Origin: Bacteroidota bacterium
Lineage (GTDB): Bacteria > Bacteroidota > Bacteroidia > Chitinophagales > Saprospiraceae
Direction of reading: 5' to 3'
Length of the DNA stretch: 64,000 nt
Assembly (NCBI GenBank): GCA_030147525.1
Contig: JASBVF010000003.1
Coordinates: 62,001 to 126,000, forward strand
The notes under the pieces are model-generated. The model was not told where the DNA came from, searched no databases, and saw only the letters and a list, made by a program, of their open reading frames with translations. The position numbers and the translations under genes were made by a program. Positions 42,523 through 53,243 of this stretch are shown in pieces; position 1 is the first letter of the stretch; every line of letters starts with the position of its first letter.

Positions 42523-45500
42523 TTAGAATGATAAACTGATTCCTGTGTTAATGACTCGAGCCTGTGGGTAAAATACGCCCGACTGACTCTCCGTCTCAGG
42601 GTCGAAAATTTCATGTTTGTCAAATGTGATCAGGTTCAAAGCATTGAAGTAAACCCTCAAATCTCTGATACGGACCTTATCTGACAGATTTCGGCCGAAG
42701 GTGTAACCCAGTTCCAGGTTTTTAACACGGATGTAGTTCTTGTTGAACAAAAAGTAGGTGTTGTTGCCGTAAGGGCCACCGGTGTAGTAGGTATCGCCAC
42801 GGCTGGCAAGGCGAGGATGCTCACCGCTTGGGTTATCGATGCTCCAACGGTTGTCATGGCTGTATTTCAGGAAGTTTCCAATGTCACCGGATTCAGTCTG
42901 AACACGAATCAGGGCACCGGTTGCACCTTGTAACAGCAATGAGAAGTCAAAATTTTTGTAGTTAAGGTTTACAGTTCCTCCGAAGAAGAAAGTCGGTGTA
43001 GCATTTTTCTCAAGCCTTATCTGGTCATCCGCATCGATGATACCATCGCCGTTCTGATCTTTGAATTTCAGGTCTCCCGGCAGAAGTTGTCCGGTCACAG
43101 CGCTGTAATCCAAAGTATTGGCTTCAATTTCTGCCTGGCTTTTGAAAACGCCGTCAGCTTCGTACACCAGATACGCTCCGATTGGCTTTCCTTCCTGAAG
43201 TTGGTAAGAAGGCGCCCCGGGTACTTCGTCCATGAAAATAACCTTGTTTTTAGCGTAGCCACCATTGACTCCGAAGCTGTACCGGAAGTCTGGTCTGCCA
43301 GCGTTGTATCTGAAGTTAAATTCAAAACCTTTGTTGTCAACTTCTCCCGCATTCACCGGAGGCAGGAGCGTACTGATACCGGAAGATGCCGGAGTTGAAC
43401 CGGTTTTCTGTATCAGAATCTGATCCCGTTTGTTGTAGAAATATTCCAGGCTAAAATCAAGCTTATTGAAGAGCGTACCGTCAACACCTAAGTTCCAGTT
43501 TTTAGCTCTTTCCCAGGTGAAATTCGGGTTAGCCAAAACGGTTTCCATCAAAGTTGCTTCAACAATTCCGTTGATTGGATATTGGCCAAAACCGTAGGTT
43601 GCGAGGTAAGCGTACTCCTGAAGCTGGTTGTTAAAAAATACCTGATCATTACCCATTTGACCGTAAGAAGCACGAAGCTTCAGGTAGTCGATGCTGTTCA
43701 CGTTGAACCAGTCTTCCTGTGAAATATTCCAGCCAACGAGCATTCCCGGGAAGAAGCCGAATCTTTCAGATGCAGGAAAGATGTAAGAACCATCATAGCG
43801 CCAGATAAATTCCGCAAGATATTTCTCCTTGAAGTTATACTGGACCCGGCCGTAGTAACCCAAGCGGGCACGTTCGTAGGCACTTCCGCCAGTATTTTGC
43901 TGAGTAGATCCTCCGGCAAAAAGTTGATCAATTGCTGCAGAGATATAGTTCCGACGGAAAGCACTGAAATTGGAGCCTGTAAATTTCTCACGGGTAACCC
44001 CGGCCATGATACCCAGACTGTGGTCTGTGCCAATTGTGCGATCATAAGAAAGCATGGCAGTCATATTGGTATTTAGCACAGAACGTGATATCTGCGTGAG
44101 CCTTGGATCGCTAAAATTGGAACGCACAGCAGGCTCAAGCAACGGTGTTTTACCATCAGCCTCGTAGGAAGTTCTATCCCAGTAGTAAAGCATCCACGGA
44201 GTCTGCCACATTTTGCTGGACTCATTGGTCTTGTCAATAGCGCCAAGCAGGTTCAGGCGAAGACCCTCTACCCATGGGTTGGTAATTTCAATACCACCAT
44301 TGATTTGTGTAAGGTCACGTGGGTTGTCAACGTAACCGGTAGCATTGGTAGTAATTACGTAAGGATTCTGGCCGTTCTCGATATCCGGGCCTGGCTTTCC
44401 GTTGGGCCAAACCTCCGGCTCAGTCGGACGACCTCTCATCAGCATCCGGAAAATTGCACCGGCGCTTTCGGTGGGATAGTTTCGGTCCTCCCGGCGCACC
44501 ATGATACCAAGATTTGTTCTGACGAAGTCATTCACCTTTGCATCCAGATTTGTCCGGAAGTTGTACTGTTTGTAAATGGTAGCTGAATTTTTGTAGTAAG
44601 CATCCTGATCAAGGTAACCCAATGATGCAAAGTAGGTCAGATTATCAGAGCCGCCACTCATCTCAACATTGTGTCGCTGCTGAGGCGCCCAAGTCTTGAA
44701 TGCATCCCCAAACCAGTCCGTATCTGGAAAACCCCAGGGATCAGAGCCGTCCCCATGTTTACGGACTGCTTCCGGGCTGTAATTGGCGCTCAATGTTGTG
44801 ACGCCGGGTGTCGGCGAGTCGTACGTGCCTGTCGTCCGGATGCTTTCCCATGCTGCCCCCCACTCCTCTACTGGAATGGATTTGTAGATAGGCAGCTCAT
44901 TCATAATGTTCGCATACTCAACTGCATTGGACATTTCCGGCACACGAGTAGGCTGCGCCCAACCCTGGTTAAATGCATAGGTAATGGTAGGCTTTCCCGA
45001 CTGTCCTCTTTTGGTCGTAATCAGGATGGCGCCGTTAGCAGCACGAGCACCGTAGATAGCGGCCGAGGCATCCTTCAAAACAGAAATGGATTCAATGTCG
45101 CCCGGATTCAGGCGCCCAAAACCACCGTCCCTGTCCGGAATCCCGTCAATTACGATCAGCGGGCTGCTATTACCAAGTGTGTTCGTACCCCGAATGGAAA
45201 CCCTCGCCCCGTCAGCACCAGGCTCTCCGCTTGTCTGAATGACCGTAAGTCCTGCCAAGCGGCCCGCAAGAGAGTTGGTAATGTCTACGGCAGGCGATTT
45301 AATAATCTCCTTGCCCTGCAGCGAAGCAACAGCACCGGTCACCGTGACCTTTTTCTGGGTGCCATAAGCAACAACTACCACTTCGCTGAGCTGTGCTCCT
45401 TCCCTCATCGTCACATCGATAACTGAACTGGCGCCAACCTGAATTTCCTCAGTGGCAAACCCTGTGTAGGAAAAGACGAGCACATCACCGGTATTGGCTT

Positions 45501-45687
45501 CTATCTCATAGTTGCCATCAACATCAGTGACAGTGCCTGCCTGACCGTTTTTGATGATAATGTTGACTCCAATTAACGGAACCGCATTTTCATCAGTAAC
45601 CTTACCCTTGATTGAAATTTGGCCGAATGTACTTGCGGAAAGAAATATTCCGAACAAGACCAAACATAGCGTAGATAATTTGAGCAT
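42523..45687 (-). CDS. SusC/RagA family TonB-linked outer-membrane transporter
   Basis: This 1054-residue protein has a signal peptide (ending SASTFG), an N-terminal carboxypeptidase-regulatory-like domain (~25-100, ISIKGKVTDENAVPLIGVNIII), the TonB-box/plug region with SusC signatures (VVVAYGTQKKVTVTGAV, then SPLIVIDGIPD and DIESISVLKDASAAIYGARAANGAILITTKRG) and a 22-strand barrel ending NTGISLSF. It imports substrate handed over by the adjacent SusD using TonB energy. No sigma/anti-sigma pair or hybrid two-component regulator is next to it. It is the first gene of the five-gene minus-strand operon; no exact -7 box was found upstream of it. Confidence 0.95.
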   Translation of the reverse strand: MLKLSTLCLVLFGIFLSASTFGQISIKGKVTDENAVPLIGVNIIIKNGQAGTVTDVDGNYEIEANTGDVLVFSYTGFATEEIQVGASSVIDVTMREGAQLSEVVVVAYGTQKKVTVTGAVASLQGKEIIKSPAVDITNSLAGRLAGLTVIQTSGEPGADGARVSIRGTNTLGNSSPLIVIDGIPDRDGGFGRLNPGDIESISVLKDASAAIYGARAANGAILITTKRGQSGKPTITYAFNQGWAQPTRVPEMSNAVEYANIMNELPIYKSIPVEEWGAAWESIRTTGTYDSPTPGVTTLSANYSPEAVRKHGDGSDPWGFPDTDWFGDAFKTWAPQQRHNVEMSGGSDNLTYFASLGYLDQDAYYKNSATIYKQYNFRTNLDAKVNDFVRTNLGIMVRREDRNYPTESAGAIFRMLMRGRPTEPEVWPNGKPGPDIENGQNPYVITTNATGYVDNPRDLTQINGGIEITNPWVEGLRLNLLGAIDKTNESSKMWQTPWMLYYWDRTSYEADGKTPLLEPAVRSNFSDPRLTQISRSVLNTNMTAMLSYDRTIGTDHSLGIMAGVTREKFTGSNFSAFRRNYISAAIDQLFAGGSTQQNTGGSAYERARLGYYGRVQYNFKEKYLAEFIWRYDGSYIFPASERFGFFPGMLVGWNISQEDWFNVNSIDYLKLRASYGQMGNDQVFFNNQLQEYAYLATYGFGQYPINGIVEATLMETVLANPNFTWERAKNWNLGVDGTLFNKLDFSLEYFYNKRDQILIQKTGSTPASSGISTLLPPVNAGEVDNKGFEFNFRYNAGRPDFRYSFGVNGGYAKNKVIFMDEVPGAPSYQLQEGKPIGAYLVYEADGVFKSQAEIEANTLDYSAVTGQLLPGDLKFKDQNGDGIIDADDQIRLEKNATPTFFFGGTVNLNYKNFDFSLLLQGATGALIRVQTESGDIGNFLKYSHDNRWSIDNPSGEHPRLASRGDTYYTGGPYGNNTYFLFNKNYIRVKNLELGYTFGRNLSDKVRIRDLRVYFNALNLITFDKHEIFDPETESQSGVFYPQARVINTGISLSF

Positions 45688-46254
45688 AGTGAAGTTGGTT
45701 TATCTAATTAATAAAAAATCAAGCGCAGCCTGTTGGTCAGGGTCAAGTCTGGATTTATCAGGGAGAATACACCTGGATGTGGTTACAATTTCAGGTGGTT
45801 TTAATGAATTTGAGCCATTCAAAACAATCAAGCGTCCATTGAACACTTATTATTTTGACTCAAAGAAAAAGTTTAATTCTGAATAACTAAAACTTTTGTC
45901 TTTCTTTTTTAAAAGAAATTTTTAGTCGTGATTTTATTAATCCATAACATTTAATTTCATGAGCCATATTTTAAGCTTGCTTTTATTTGATTTTTGAAAT
46001 GCTGTTTCTTTAAAAAATCAGGCCCGAAACTGCTCCTGAAGCCACCAAATGTTTGCCTCAAGCACCTTTCGCATCCCTAAGAATCATGCTATTTCATTTT
46101 ATGTCCTGTACCATTTTTTGAAATATGCATAATCCTGCGCTTTCCCACAAAGACACTGTTAGCAGGCTAACTGTCCTCACCCGATCAAAAGACAAGAGAG
46201 CGGAAACCATGCTGCCTCCTTTTTGTTACCTTTGCAAAATTTTTAAAAACAATA
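45688..46254. other. 567-bp divergent intergenic region (susC / ubiE)
   Basis: AT-rich and without a believable ORF. The only clear signal is the ubiE -7 box at 46227-46234. The susC promoter must lie here but no exact TAnnTTTG match is found on the minus strand. Confidence 0.6.
46227..46234 (+). promoter_or_regulatory. -7 promoter box of ubiE-porT
   Basis: TACCTTTG is an exact consensus match 20 bp before the ATG at 46255. It predicts a leader of about 15 nt. Confidence 0.65.
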
Positions 46255-46989
46255 ATGAGCTTGTCAAAAGAAGTAAAACCATACGACCAGACCGGTAGCA
46301 AGAAAAAACAGGTATCGACGATGTTCGACAACATCGCGCCCTGGTACGACTTTTTGAATCACTTCCTTTCGCTTGGGATTGACATTAGCTGGCGCAAAAA
46401 AGCGATCAGTTCACTTCGGGTTCTCCAGCCTAAGAAAATTCTCGACGTAGCTACCGGTACCGCAGATCTTGCAATCGAGGCCACGAAGCAGCTTTCTCCT
46501 GAAAAGGTAATAGGAATTGATATTGCCAACGAAATGCTGGAAGTTGGAAGGCAAAAGCTTAAAAAGAAAGCCTTGTCCGATAAAATTGAATTACTGCTCG
46601 GCGACAGTGAAAATATCGGGTTTCCTGACAATACTTTTGATGCCGTGACCGTTGCATTCGGTGTTCGAAATTTTGAAAATCTGGAAAAAGGCTTGCAGGA
46701 AATGCTAAGGGTTATGAGGCCGGGTGCCAAGGTTGCTATCCTCGAATTTTCAAAACCTACGCTATTTCCTTTCAAACAGCTTTATAATTTCTACTTCAAA
46801 AACTTTTTACCGGTTATCGGACGTTTAACGTCCAAAGATCCAAAAGCCTACAGCTATCTCTACGAATCTGTCCAGGCTTTCCCGGATGGCAAGAATTTTG
46901 TCAGTGTTCTTGAAAAACTTGGTTATCAATCTGCTACATATAAGCCTTTAACGCTGGGTATTTGCACTTTATACCTCGCTGAAAAGTAA
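46255..46989 (+). CDS. ubiE: Demethylmenaquinone methyltransferase UbiE/MenG
   Basis: This 244-residue SAM-dependent methyltransferase performs the last step of menaquinone synthesis (C-methylation of demethylmenaquinone). Family marks are VSTMFDNIAPWYDFLNHFLSLGID, the SAM loop ILDVATGTADLAIEA, DAVTVAFGVRNFENLEKGLQEMLRVMRPG and VAILEFSKP. Since Bacteroidota use menaquinone, MenG is the expected activity. It is followed 15 bp later by porT; the ubiE-porT pair is a conserved neighbourhood in this phylum and supports both assignments. Confidence 0.95.
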   Translation: MSLSKEVKPYDQTGSKKKQVSTMFDNIAPWYDFLNHFLSLGIDISWRKKAISSLRVLQPKKILDVATGTADLAIEATKQLSPEKVIGIDIANEMLEVGRQKLKKKALSDKIELLLGDSENIGFPDNTFDAVTVAFGVRNFENLEKGLQEMLRVMRPGAKVAILEFSKPTLFPFKQLYNFYFKNFLPVIGRLTSKDPKAYSYLYESVQAFPDGKNFVSVLEKLGYQSATYKPLTLGICTLYLAEK

Positions 46990-47004
46990 AATTCTTCATT
47001 TTTC

Positions 47005-47736
47005 ATGGTGAAATTTTTTTATTCCAAATCCGGGTTCCGACTTTTAACAGCCCTTTTTCTGATCTTTTTTACCATTAACGCTGGTCAGGGGCAAACAGCC
47101 AGAGGAAATTACAACTTCCTCGATTTCAATCAAAAACCATATTACTTCGGCATTACGCTGGCCTACAATTCCTCCAACTTCAAGGTATTCCAATCGAGGG
47201 ATTTTGTGATGAGCGACAGTATCAGGCTGGTCGAGTCTGTTACCGGTCCGGGGTTCAATCTTGGCATTGTCACCAATCTTAAGATAGGTGAATATTTTGA
47301 TGTTCGGTTCCTCCCTACCCTATCTTTTGCTGAACGAAGCATCAACTACGCCTCTACCGATTCGGAACGGAGGCCTTTCGCCAAAAAATTCGAGTCTGTT
47401 TTTGTTGAGATGCCGTTTCACGCAAGATATAAGTCTGTTCCTTTCAATGACATGCGGCTTTTTGTAATCGCCGGTGTGAAATATTCATTTGATGTAGCCA
47501 GTGATTCAAGGTCTAGGCAGGCTGACTCACTTGTGAAAATTGCTCCAAACGATTTTGCCTTTGAGATAGGTGCAGGAGCACAGTTTTTTCTCCCCTATTT
47601 CATTTTTTCTCCTGAAATCAAATTCTCACACGGCTTAAACAACATCTTGATTTTCGATAAAAATCTGGAAGAATCTAGTGTCATCGACAAGGTACTCTCC
47701 AGAACGCTCACCATTTCTCTTCACTTTGAAGGGTAA
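47005..47736 (+). CDS. porT: Type IX secretion component PorT (outer-membrane barrel)
   Basis: This 243-residue protein has a signal peptide (LLTALFLIFFTINAGQGQ), NFLDFNQKPYYFGITLAYNSSNFKV near the mature N-terminus, and alternating strands to a C-terminal barrel strand (RTLTISLHFEG). It fits PorT, an outer-membrane protein required for T9SS, in length, in its pattern (GxNxxxF strands) and in position directly behind ubiE. The sorting-domain proteins at both ends of this window are its expected clients through the whole machine. A strong bidirectional terminator follows. Confidence 0.85.
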   Translation: MVKFFYSKSGFRLLTALFLIFFTINAGQGQTARGNYNFLDFNQKPYYFGITLAYNSSNFKVFQSRDFVMSDSIRLVESVTGPGFNLGIVTNLKIGEYFDVRFLPTLSFAERSINYASTDSERRPFAKKFESVFVEMPFHARYKSVPFNDMRLFVIAGVKYSFDVASDSRSRQADSLVKIAPNDFAFEIGAGAQFFLPYFIFSPEIKFSHGLNNILIFDKNLEESSVIDKVLSRTLTISLHFEG

Positions 47737-47750
47737 GAAGGCGTGAAAAC

Positions 47751-47784
47751 AAAAAAGGCCGGGCGAAATCGCCCGGCCTTTTTT
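47751..47784. terminator. Bidirectional Rho-independent terminator
   Basis: The stem GGCCGGGCG (47757-47765) / CGCCCGGCC (47770-47778) with loop AAAT is flanked by A6 (47751-47756) and T6 (47779-47784). It can stop transcripts of both porT (plus) and the convergent small secreted protein gene (minus). Confidence 0.92.
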
Positions 47785-47802
47785 GTATGAAGAATAATTT
47801 TT

Positions 47803-48180
47803 TCAGTCTGCAAGATTGAAATCTTTCTTGATCACGCTCGTGTAAGTTCTTAATTCAACCATGTATTTTCCAGGTGACCATTTACTCATATCTAATTCGT
47901 AAATCGCATTTACCGGCAGGTCCCAAAGTTTATCCTGCAGAACTATATCTCCATTTTCATTTTTCACCTGAATGTCGCTCAGGTTAACGCTTATTGTCTC
48001 GAAGTCAATGTAGTAAACCTTATTTTCTTTATCGAGGTAGAAAGTCCAGTTTTCTCCGTTAATGTCAAGAACCTCAGGTTCGGCGTTTTCAGTGTTGTTC
48101 ATGGATGCTGTTTGTGCAAAAATCCCGGTGAAGGGAATCATTGTTACAGCAAAGACAAGGAGGAAAAATTTCCGCTGCAT
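47803..48180 (-). CDS. Small secreted protein resembling a lone sorting-domain fold (DUF3244-like)
   Basis: This 125-residue protein has a signal peptide (MQRKFFLLVFAVTMIPFTGIFAQ), a ~35-residue acidic linker region (MNNTENAEPEVLDI), and then one beta-sandwich unit. Its end (LPVNAIYELDMSKWSPGKYMVELRTYTSVIKKDFNLAD) has the same rhythm as a T9SS type A sorting domain (LSxLxxGxYxVxV ... KK) but with no cargo attached and no FPNP start motif. DUF3244 proteins of Bacteroides look alike. It is convergent with porT and has its own -7 box (TAAATTTG, 48241-48248 on the minus strand). The function is unknown. Confidence 0.72.
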   Translation of the reverse strand: MQRKFFLLVFAVTMIPFTGIFAQTASMNNTENAEPEVLDINGENWTFYLDKENKVYYIDFETISVNLSDIQVKNENGDIVLQDKLWDLPVNAIYELDMSKWSPGKYMVELRTYTSVIKKDFNLAD

Positions 48181-48240
48181 TTTAAAATTCTGATTTTTAA
48201 ATAATGATTGAAATAGTAGTTTGTGAATTCATAAGCGACA

Positions 48241-48248
48241 CAAATTTA
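48241..48248 (-). promoter_or_regulatory. -7 promoter box of the small secreted protein gene
   Basis: The minus strand reads TAAATTTG, an exact match, giving a leader of roughly 50 nt before the start at 48180. Confidence 0.55.
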
Positions 48249-48437
48249 TGCCATTTTACTTAGTGTTGGATGTACGCTTAAAATTTATTTAGTCACTTAT
48301 TGTACAATTTGAACGAACGACACAATTTAATGTTGTTTAAAACAAAAAAAAATAGTTTATCAAAAACAAATTCCGCCAAAGGCATCATATATTCCGTTTC
48401 TTAACGAGTGTTAAAAATTGCAAAATTTTTAAACAAG

Positions 48438-49967
<1,530 letters not shown>

Positions 49968-50069
49968 CTAAATTTTAACCCTAACAATCCATTAATTTTT
50001 TATTTCCGACAGACGCAGAATTTTAATTGGGTTGACGGCGGGCTAATGTACAACGGCGGATTTAATTTA

Positions 50070-51056
50070 TCACACCATTTTTTCTAAAAGTTGGTCAATT
50101 TCAATGCTCGAGCAATTGAAATGACCCTCCGGACATTTTTTCTTGCCATGCAGGCCGCAAGGGCGACAGGTGAGATTTTCTTTTGTTTCAACTACATGAG
50201 AAACATCGGAGAGCGGAGTAAAACCAAAGGCAGGTATAGTAGAACAAAATACAGCGGTTACCGGCGCATTGACAGCCGAAGCAAGGTGAAGGGGGGCTGA
50301 GTCGTTTGTGTAATTCATGATGGCGCCGGTCATAAAAGCAGCAGATTCTCTCAAACTTAGCTGTCCTGCCAAAATTTCAATTTTCCTATGGCTGGATCGT
50401 TCACGAATTTCCTCGCACATTTTTAAATCTGATTTTCCACCCAACAGAAAAATGGAAGTATTCTCCTCTACCCTATCGGTGAAAGCAATCCAGCGCTCTA
50501 ACGGATATTGTTTTGTCATCCAAATGGAGGCCGGTGAAATAGTGATGTATTTTCCACGTGGTGTTTTCTTTTCAAAATCGGACGATAGCAGATGAATACG
50601 GGGTTTGGCTATCTTTTCATCGGTCCATTTAGAAATGAGGCTGAGGTTCCGCTCAACTTCATGCTCGAATTTTCCGCTCAATCCAATCCGGTGTGGTTGG
50701 GTATGCGAAAAAAAAATTGAAAGTGGGTTCTTGTCAAATCCCACGGTGGTCTTTGCACCTGATAAAACAGTCAGCAGGCCACTGGAGAAGAAACGTTGAA
50801 GATTTACGATCAGGTCATACTTCATTGACCTGATCATAAAAATCAAATCCAATAGACTTGCATACTTACGATTTTGTTTATCCCACACCAGTAAGTTGTG
50901 AATGACGGGATGCCCTTCCAGGATGTTTTCGTTCCCTTTTCTTAGCAGGAAATCGATTTTGGCATCGGGATAATACTGGTTCAGTTTTTCGACTACGACT
51001 GTTGCCAGAATTACATCACCAATAAAAGCTGTTTGGATGACCAAAATTCTATTCAT
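50070..51056 (-). CDS. Glycosyltransferase family 9 (heptosyltransferase-like)
   Basis: This 328-residue cytoplasmic GT-B enzyme is of the heptosyltransferase type, which adds sugars to the lipopolysaccharide core from ADP-activated donors. The N-terminus reads MNRILVIQTAFIGDVILATVVVEKL, the ADP-heptose family opening. The C-terminal half holds ITISPASIWMTKQYPLERW, IFLLGGKSDLKMCEEI and YTNDSAPLHLASAVNAPVTAVFCST (the NDSxPxHxA donor-site motif), with a Cys-rich end (CRPCGLHGKKKCPEGHFNC). The sugar it transfers is uncertain. A -7 box (51121-51128) in front of the gene overlaps the upstream terminator. Confidence 0.88.
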   Translation of the reverse strand: MNRILVIQTAFIGDVILATVVVEKLNQYYPDAKIDFLLRKGNENILEGHPVIHNLLVWDKQNRKYASLLDLIFMIRSMKYDLIVNLQRFFSSGLLTVLSGAKTTVGFDKNPLSIFFSHTQPHRIGLSGKFEHEVERNLSLISKWTDEKIAKPRIHLLSSDFEKKTPRGKYITISPASIWMTKQYPLERWIAFTDRVEENTSIFLLGGKSDLKMCEEIRERSSHRKIEILAGQLSLRESAAFMTGAIMNYTNDSAPLHLASAVNAPVTAVFCSTIPAFGFTPLSDVSHVVETKENLTCRPCGLHGKKKCPEGHFNCSSIEIDQLLEKMV

Positions 51057-51078
51057 GCAAAAATTTTACGTTGGCATT

Positions 51079-51118
51079 TAAAAAAGAATAGCTCCAATGA
51101 ATGAACATTGGAGCTATT
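51079..51118 (-). terminator. Rho-independent terminator of the isc operon
   Basis: A 13-bp perfect stem (51087-51099 with 51106-51118, 6-nt loop) is followed on the minus strand by CTTTTTT. It lies 57 bp after the iscA stop and just before the GT9 gene. Confidence 0.88.
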
Positions 51119-51120
51119 TT

Positions 51121-51128
51121 CAAAGGTA
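51121..51128 (-). promoter_or_regulatory. -7 promoter box for the GT9 gene, abutting the isc terminator
   Basis: The minus strand reads TACCTTTG, an exact match, 2 bp before the terminator stem, so transcription would start inside the hairpin sequence. Confidence 0.45.
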
Positions 51129-51174
51129 AATTAAATTTTATTGCCTTCGAAATTATTGCATTTCCGAAGTGTAT

Positions 51175-51501
51175 TCAGACGGCAAAACTTTCACCGCAAC
51201 CGCAGGTCCTGGAGGCGTTAGGATTGTTGAAATAAAATCCTTTACCATTCAGTCCACCAGAGAATTCAAGGGTTGAGTTGAACAAATAAAGAAAGCTTTT
51301 CAGGTCAGTCACAATCTTCAAGCCTTTATCTTCAAAGACCTGATCACTGGGCTGGCTTTCATTATCGAAATCCATGGTATAGGATAAACCTGAACAGCCG
51401 CCACTTGTGACGCTGACCCTGATGAAATAATCATCACCAAAGTTTTGCTTTTCTCTGATTTCCAGAATTTTCTCTTTTGCGCTGTCTGCTACGAATACCA
51501 T
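51175..51501 (-). CDS. iscA: A-type iron-sulfur carrier IscA
   Basis: This 108-residue protein has the three conserved cysteines of A-type carriers: one in VTSGGCSGLSYTMDF and two in the C-terminal ASRTCGCGESF. It receives clusters from the IscU scaffold and passes them to apo-enzymes. It is third in iscS-iscU-iscA, 26 bp after iscU, and is followed by an intrinsic terminator. SufA and ErpA share the same motif; the isc neighbours decide the name. Confidence 0.92.
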   Translation of the reverse strand: MVFVADSAKEKILEIREKQNFGDDYFIRVSVTSGGCSGLSYTMDFDNESQPSDQVFEDKGLKIVTDLKSFLYLFNSTLEFSGGLNGKGFYFNNPNASRTCGCGESFAV

Positions 51502-51527
51502 TTGCGATAGTCGATTTGTTAAAAAAA

Positions 51528-51938
51528 TTATGCTGTTGCATTTGCCTCAGCAGCTACCTTGTTTTTCTCCTTGTAATCAGCAATAGCTGCCTTAATGGCA
51601 TCTTCAGCCAATACGGAACAGTGAATTTTTACCGGTGGTAAAGCAAGTTCCTCAACAATATCCATATTGTCGATGCTCAACGCCTGATCAACTGTTTTGC
51701 CTTTCAACCACTCGGTAGCAAGTGAAGAAGAGGCGATAGCTGAACCACAACCAAAAGTTTTAAATTTAGCATCTTGGATCATGCCAGTAGCATCATCCAC
51801 TTCGATTTGAAGACGCATAACGTCACCGCATTCAGGGGCGCCGACAAGACCGGTACCAACGTTTTTCTTTGCTTTATCAAGCGTACCAACATTACGTGGG
51901 TTTTTAAAATGATCAAGCAATTTATTTGAGTAAGCCAT
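51528..51938 (-). CDS. iscU: Iron-sulfur cluster scaffold IscU
   Basis: This 136-residue scaffold on which iron and sulfide are assembled carries the three cluster cysteines and an Asp: GAPECGDVMRLQIEV, FKTFGCGSAIASSSLATEW and PPVKIHCSVLAEDAI. An unusual feature is the Ala-rich end (KNKVAAEANATA). The region after the third Cys is IscU-like, without the SufU insertion. It lies 64 bp downstream of iscS. The LPPVK motif, the HscA/DnaK binding site, is present, yet no hscA/hscB/fdx genes are in this cluster. Confidence 0.94.
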   Translation of the reverse strand: MAYSNKLLDHFKNPRNVGTLDKAKKNVGTGLVGAPECGDVMRLQIEVDDATGMIQDAKFKTFGCGSAIASSSLATEWLKGKTVDQALSIDNMDIVEELALPPVKIHCSVLAEDAIKAAIADYKEKNKVAAEANATA

Positions 51939-52002
51939 AATTTAGGTGATTTTATTTTTCTTAAAAATTTGAATTTCAATTGTTTAAAAAAAGAGCGACA
52001 CA

Positions 52003-53223
52003 TTAATGCTCTGCCCACTCGATTTTTGTAAGGTCGACGCCTTCTTTGTACATTTCCCAGATCGGACTTAAATCACGCATGTGGTTGACGCCTTTTTTGA
52101 CGGCCTCGATAGCGTAATTCACATCTTCTTCCGTTGTGAAACGCCCCAAACTGAAGCGAAGTGAAGAGTGAGCGAGGTCATCCCCTAAACCAAGTGCTAC
52201 AAGAACGTAAGACGGTTCGAGAGAAGCCGAGGTACAGGCCGAGCCTGAAGACAATGCAATTTCCTGATTGAAGGTCATCATCAGCCCTTCACCTTCCACG
52301 TGTTTGAATGAAATATTTGTAACATGCGGCATTCGGTGATTAACATTTCCATTGACGTAAACTTCCTCCAATTCATTGAACATCGCTTTTTCCAGCTTGT
52401 CACGCAGCTTGCTTAGGCGTTCTGCATCCTGTTCCATTTCCTGAAGTGCAATTTCTGCAGCTTTGCCAAATCCTACGATACCCGGAACATTCAGCGTGCC
52501 TGAACGCATCCCACGTTCATGTCCGCCTCCGTCCATCTGCGCAGTAACTTTCACACGTGGACTTTTTCTGCTCACATAAAGTGCGCCAACACCTTTCGGG
52601 CCGTACATTTTGTGAGCTGTAAAGGCCATCAAGTGAATTCCCAGTTCTTTCGGATGTGTTTTGATCTTTCCAACCGCCTGGGTAGCATCGCTGAAAAAAA
52701 GTACGCCGTGCTTTGCGCAGATTTCCCCTATTTCTTTCATGGGTTGAATAACACCCGTTTCATTATTTGCCCACATGACCGAAACCATAATTGTATTCGG
52801 TTTGATGGCCGCTTCGAGCTCGGCGAGATCAATCAAACCATCAGGTTTGACGTCTAAATAAGTAACCTCGGCTCCTTGTTTTTCGAGGCGTTTGCAGGTA
52901 TCAAGAACCGCTTTGTGCTCTGTCTTTGGTGTAATGATGTGATTGCCTTTGCGGGAATACATTTCATAAACGCCTTTTAAGGCAAGGTTATCTCCCTCGG
53001 TAGCGCCGGAAGTGAAAATGATTTCTTTAGGATCAACATTGATCAATTTGGCAACTTGCTCCCTTGCGTAATCCACGGCTTCTTCTGCCTCCCATCCAAA
53101 CGGGTGATTACGGCTGGCGGCATTACCGTGATGCTCGTAAAAGTAAGGCACCATTGCTTCTACTACCCTTGGGTCGCAGGGTGTCGTAGAGTTATTGTCA
53201 AGATAAATTTTTCTGGCTCCCAT
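52003..53223 (-). CDS. iscS: Cysteine desulfurase IscS
   Basis: This 406-residue PLP enzyme takes sulfur from cysteine for cluster and thiouridine synthesis. It opens with [19 protein letters not shown]. The PLP Lys is in [17 protein letters not shown], and the persulfide Cys loop reads [23 protein letters not shown]. Length and loop fit group I (IscS/NifS). The end (WAEH) is like IscS C-termini that touch IscU. It is the first gene of the operon. A -7 box lies at 53262-53269, and a 15-bp palindrome lies between it and the start codon, probably an operator. Confidence 0.95.
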   Translation of the reverse strand: MGARKIYLDNNSTTPCDPRVVEAMVPYFYEHHGNAASRNHPFGWEAEEAVDYAREQVAKLINVDPKEIIFTSGATEGDNLALKGVYEMYSRKGNHIITPKTEHKAVLDTCKRLEKQGAEVTYLDVKPDGLIDLAELEAAIKPNTIMVSVMWANNETGVIQPMKEIGEICAKHGVLFFSDATQAVGKIKTHPKELGIHLMAFTAHKMYGPKGVGALYVSRKSPRVKVTAQMDGGGHERGMRSGTLNVPGIVGFGKAAEIALQEMEQDAERLSKLRDKLEKAMFNELEEVYVNGNVNHRMPHVTNISFKHVEGEGLMMTFNQEIALSSGSACTSASLEPSYVLVALGLGDDLAHSSLRFSLGRFTTEEDVNYAIEAVKKGVNHMRDLSPIWEMYKEGVDLTKIEWAEH

Positions 53224-53243
53224 TTATTGAATTTTATGTTTAT

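Noticed and set aside
45551-45886. 111-residue plus-strand ORF across the susC start and its upstream region
   Set aside because: Its first half is antisense to the susC signal peptide and regulatory-like domain, and the rest has no motif.
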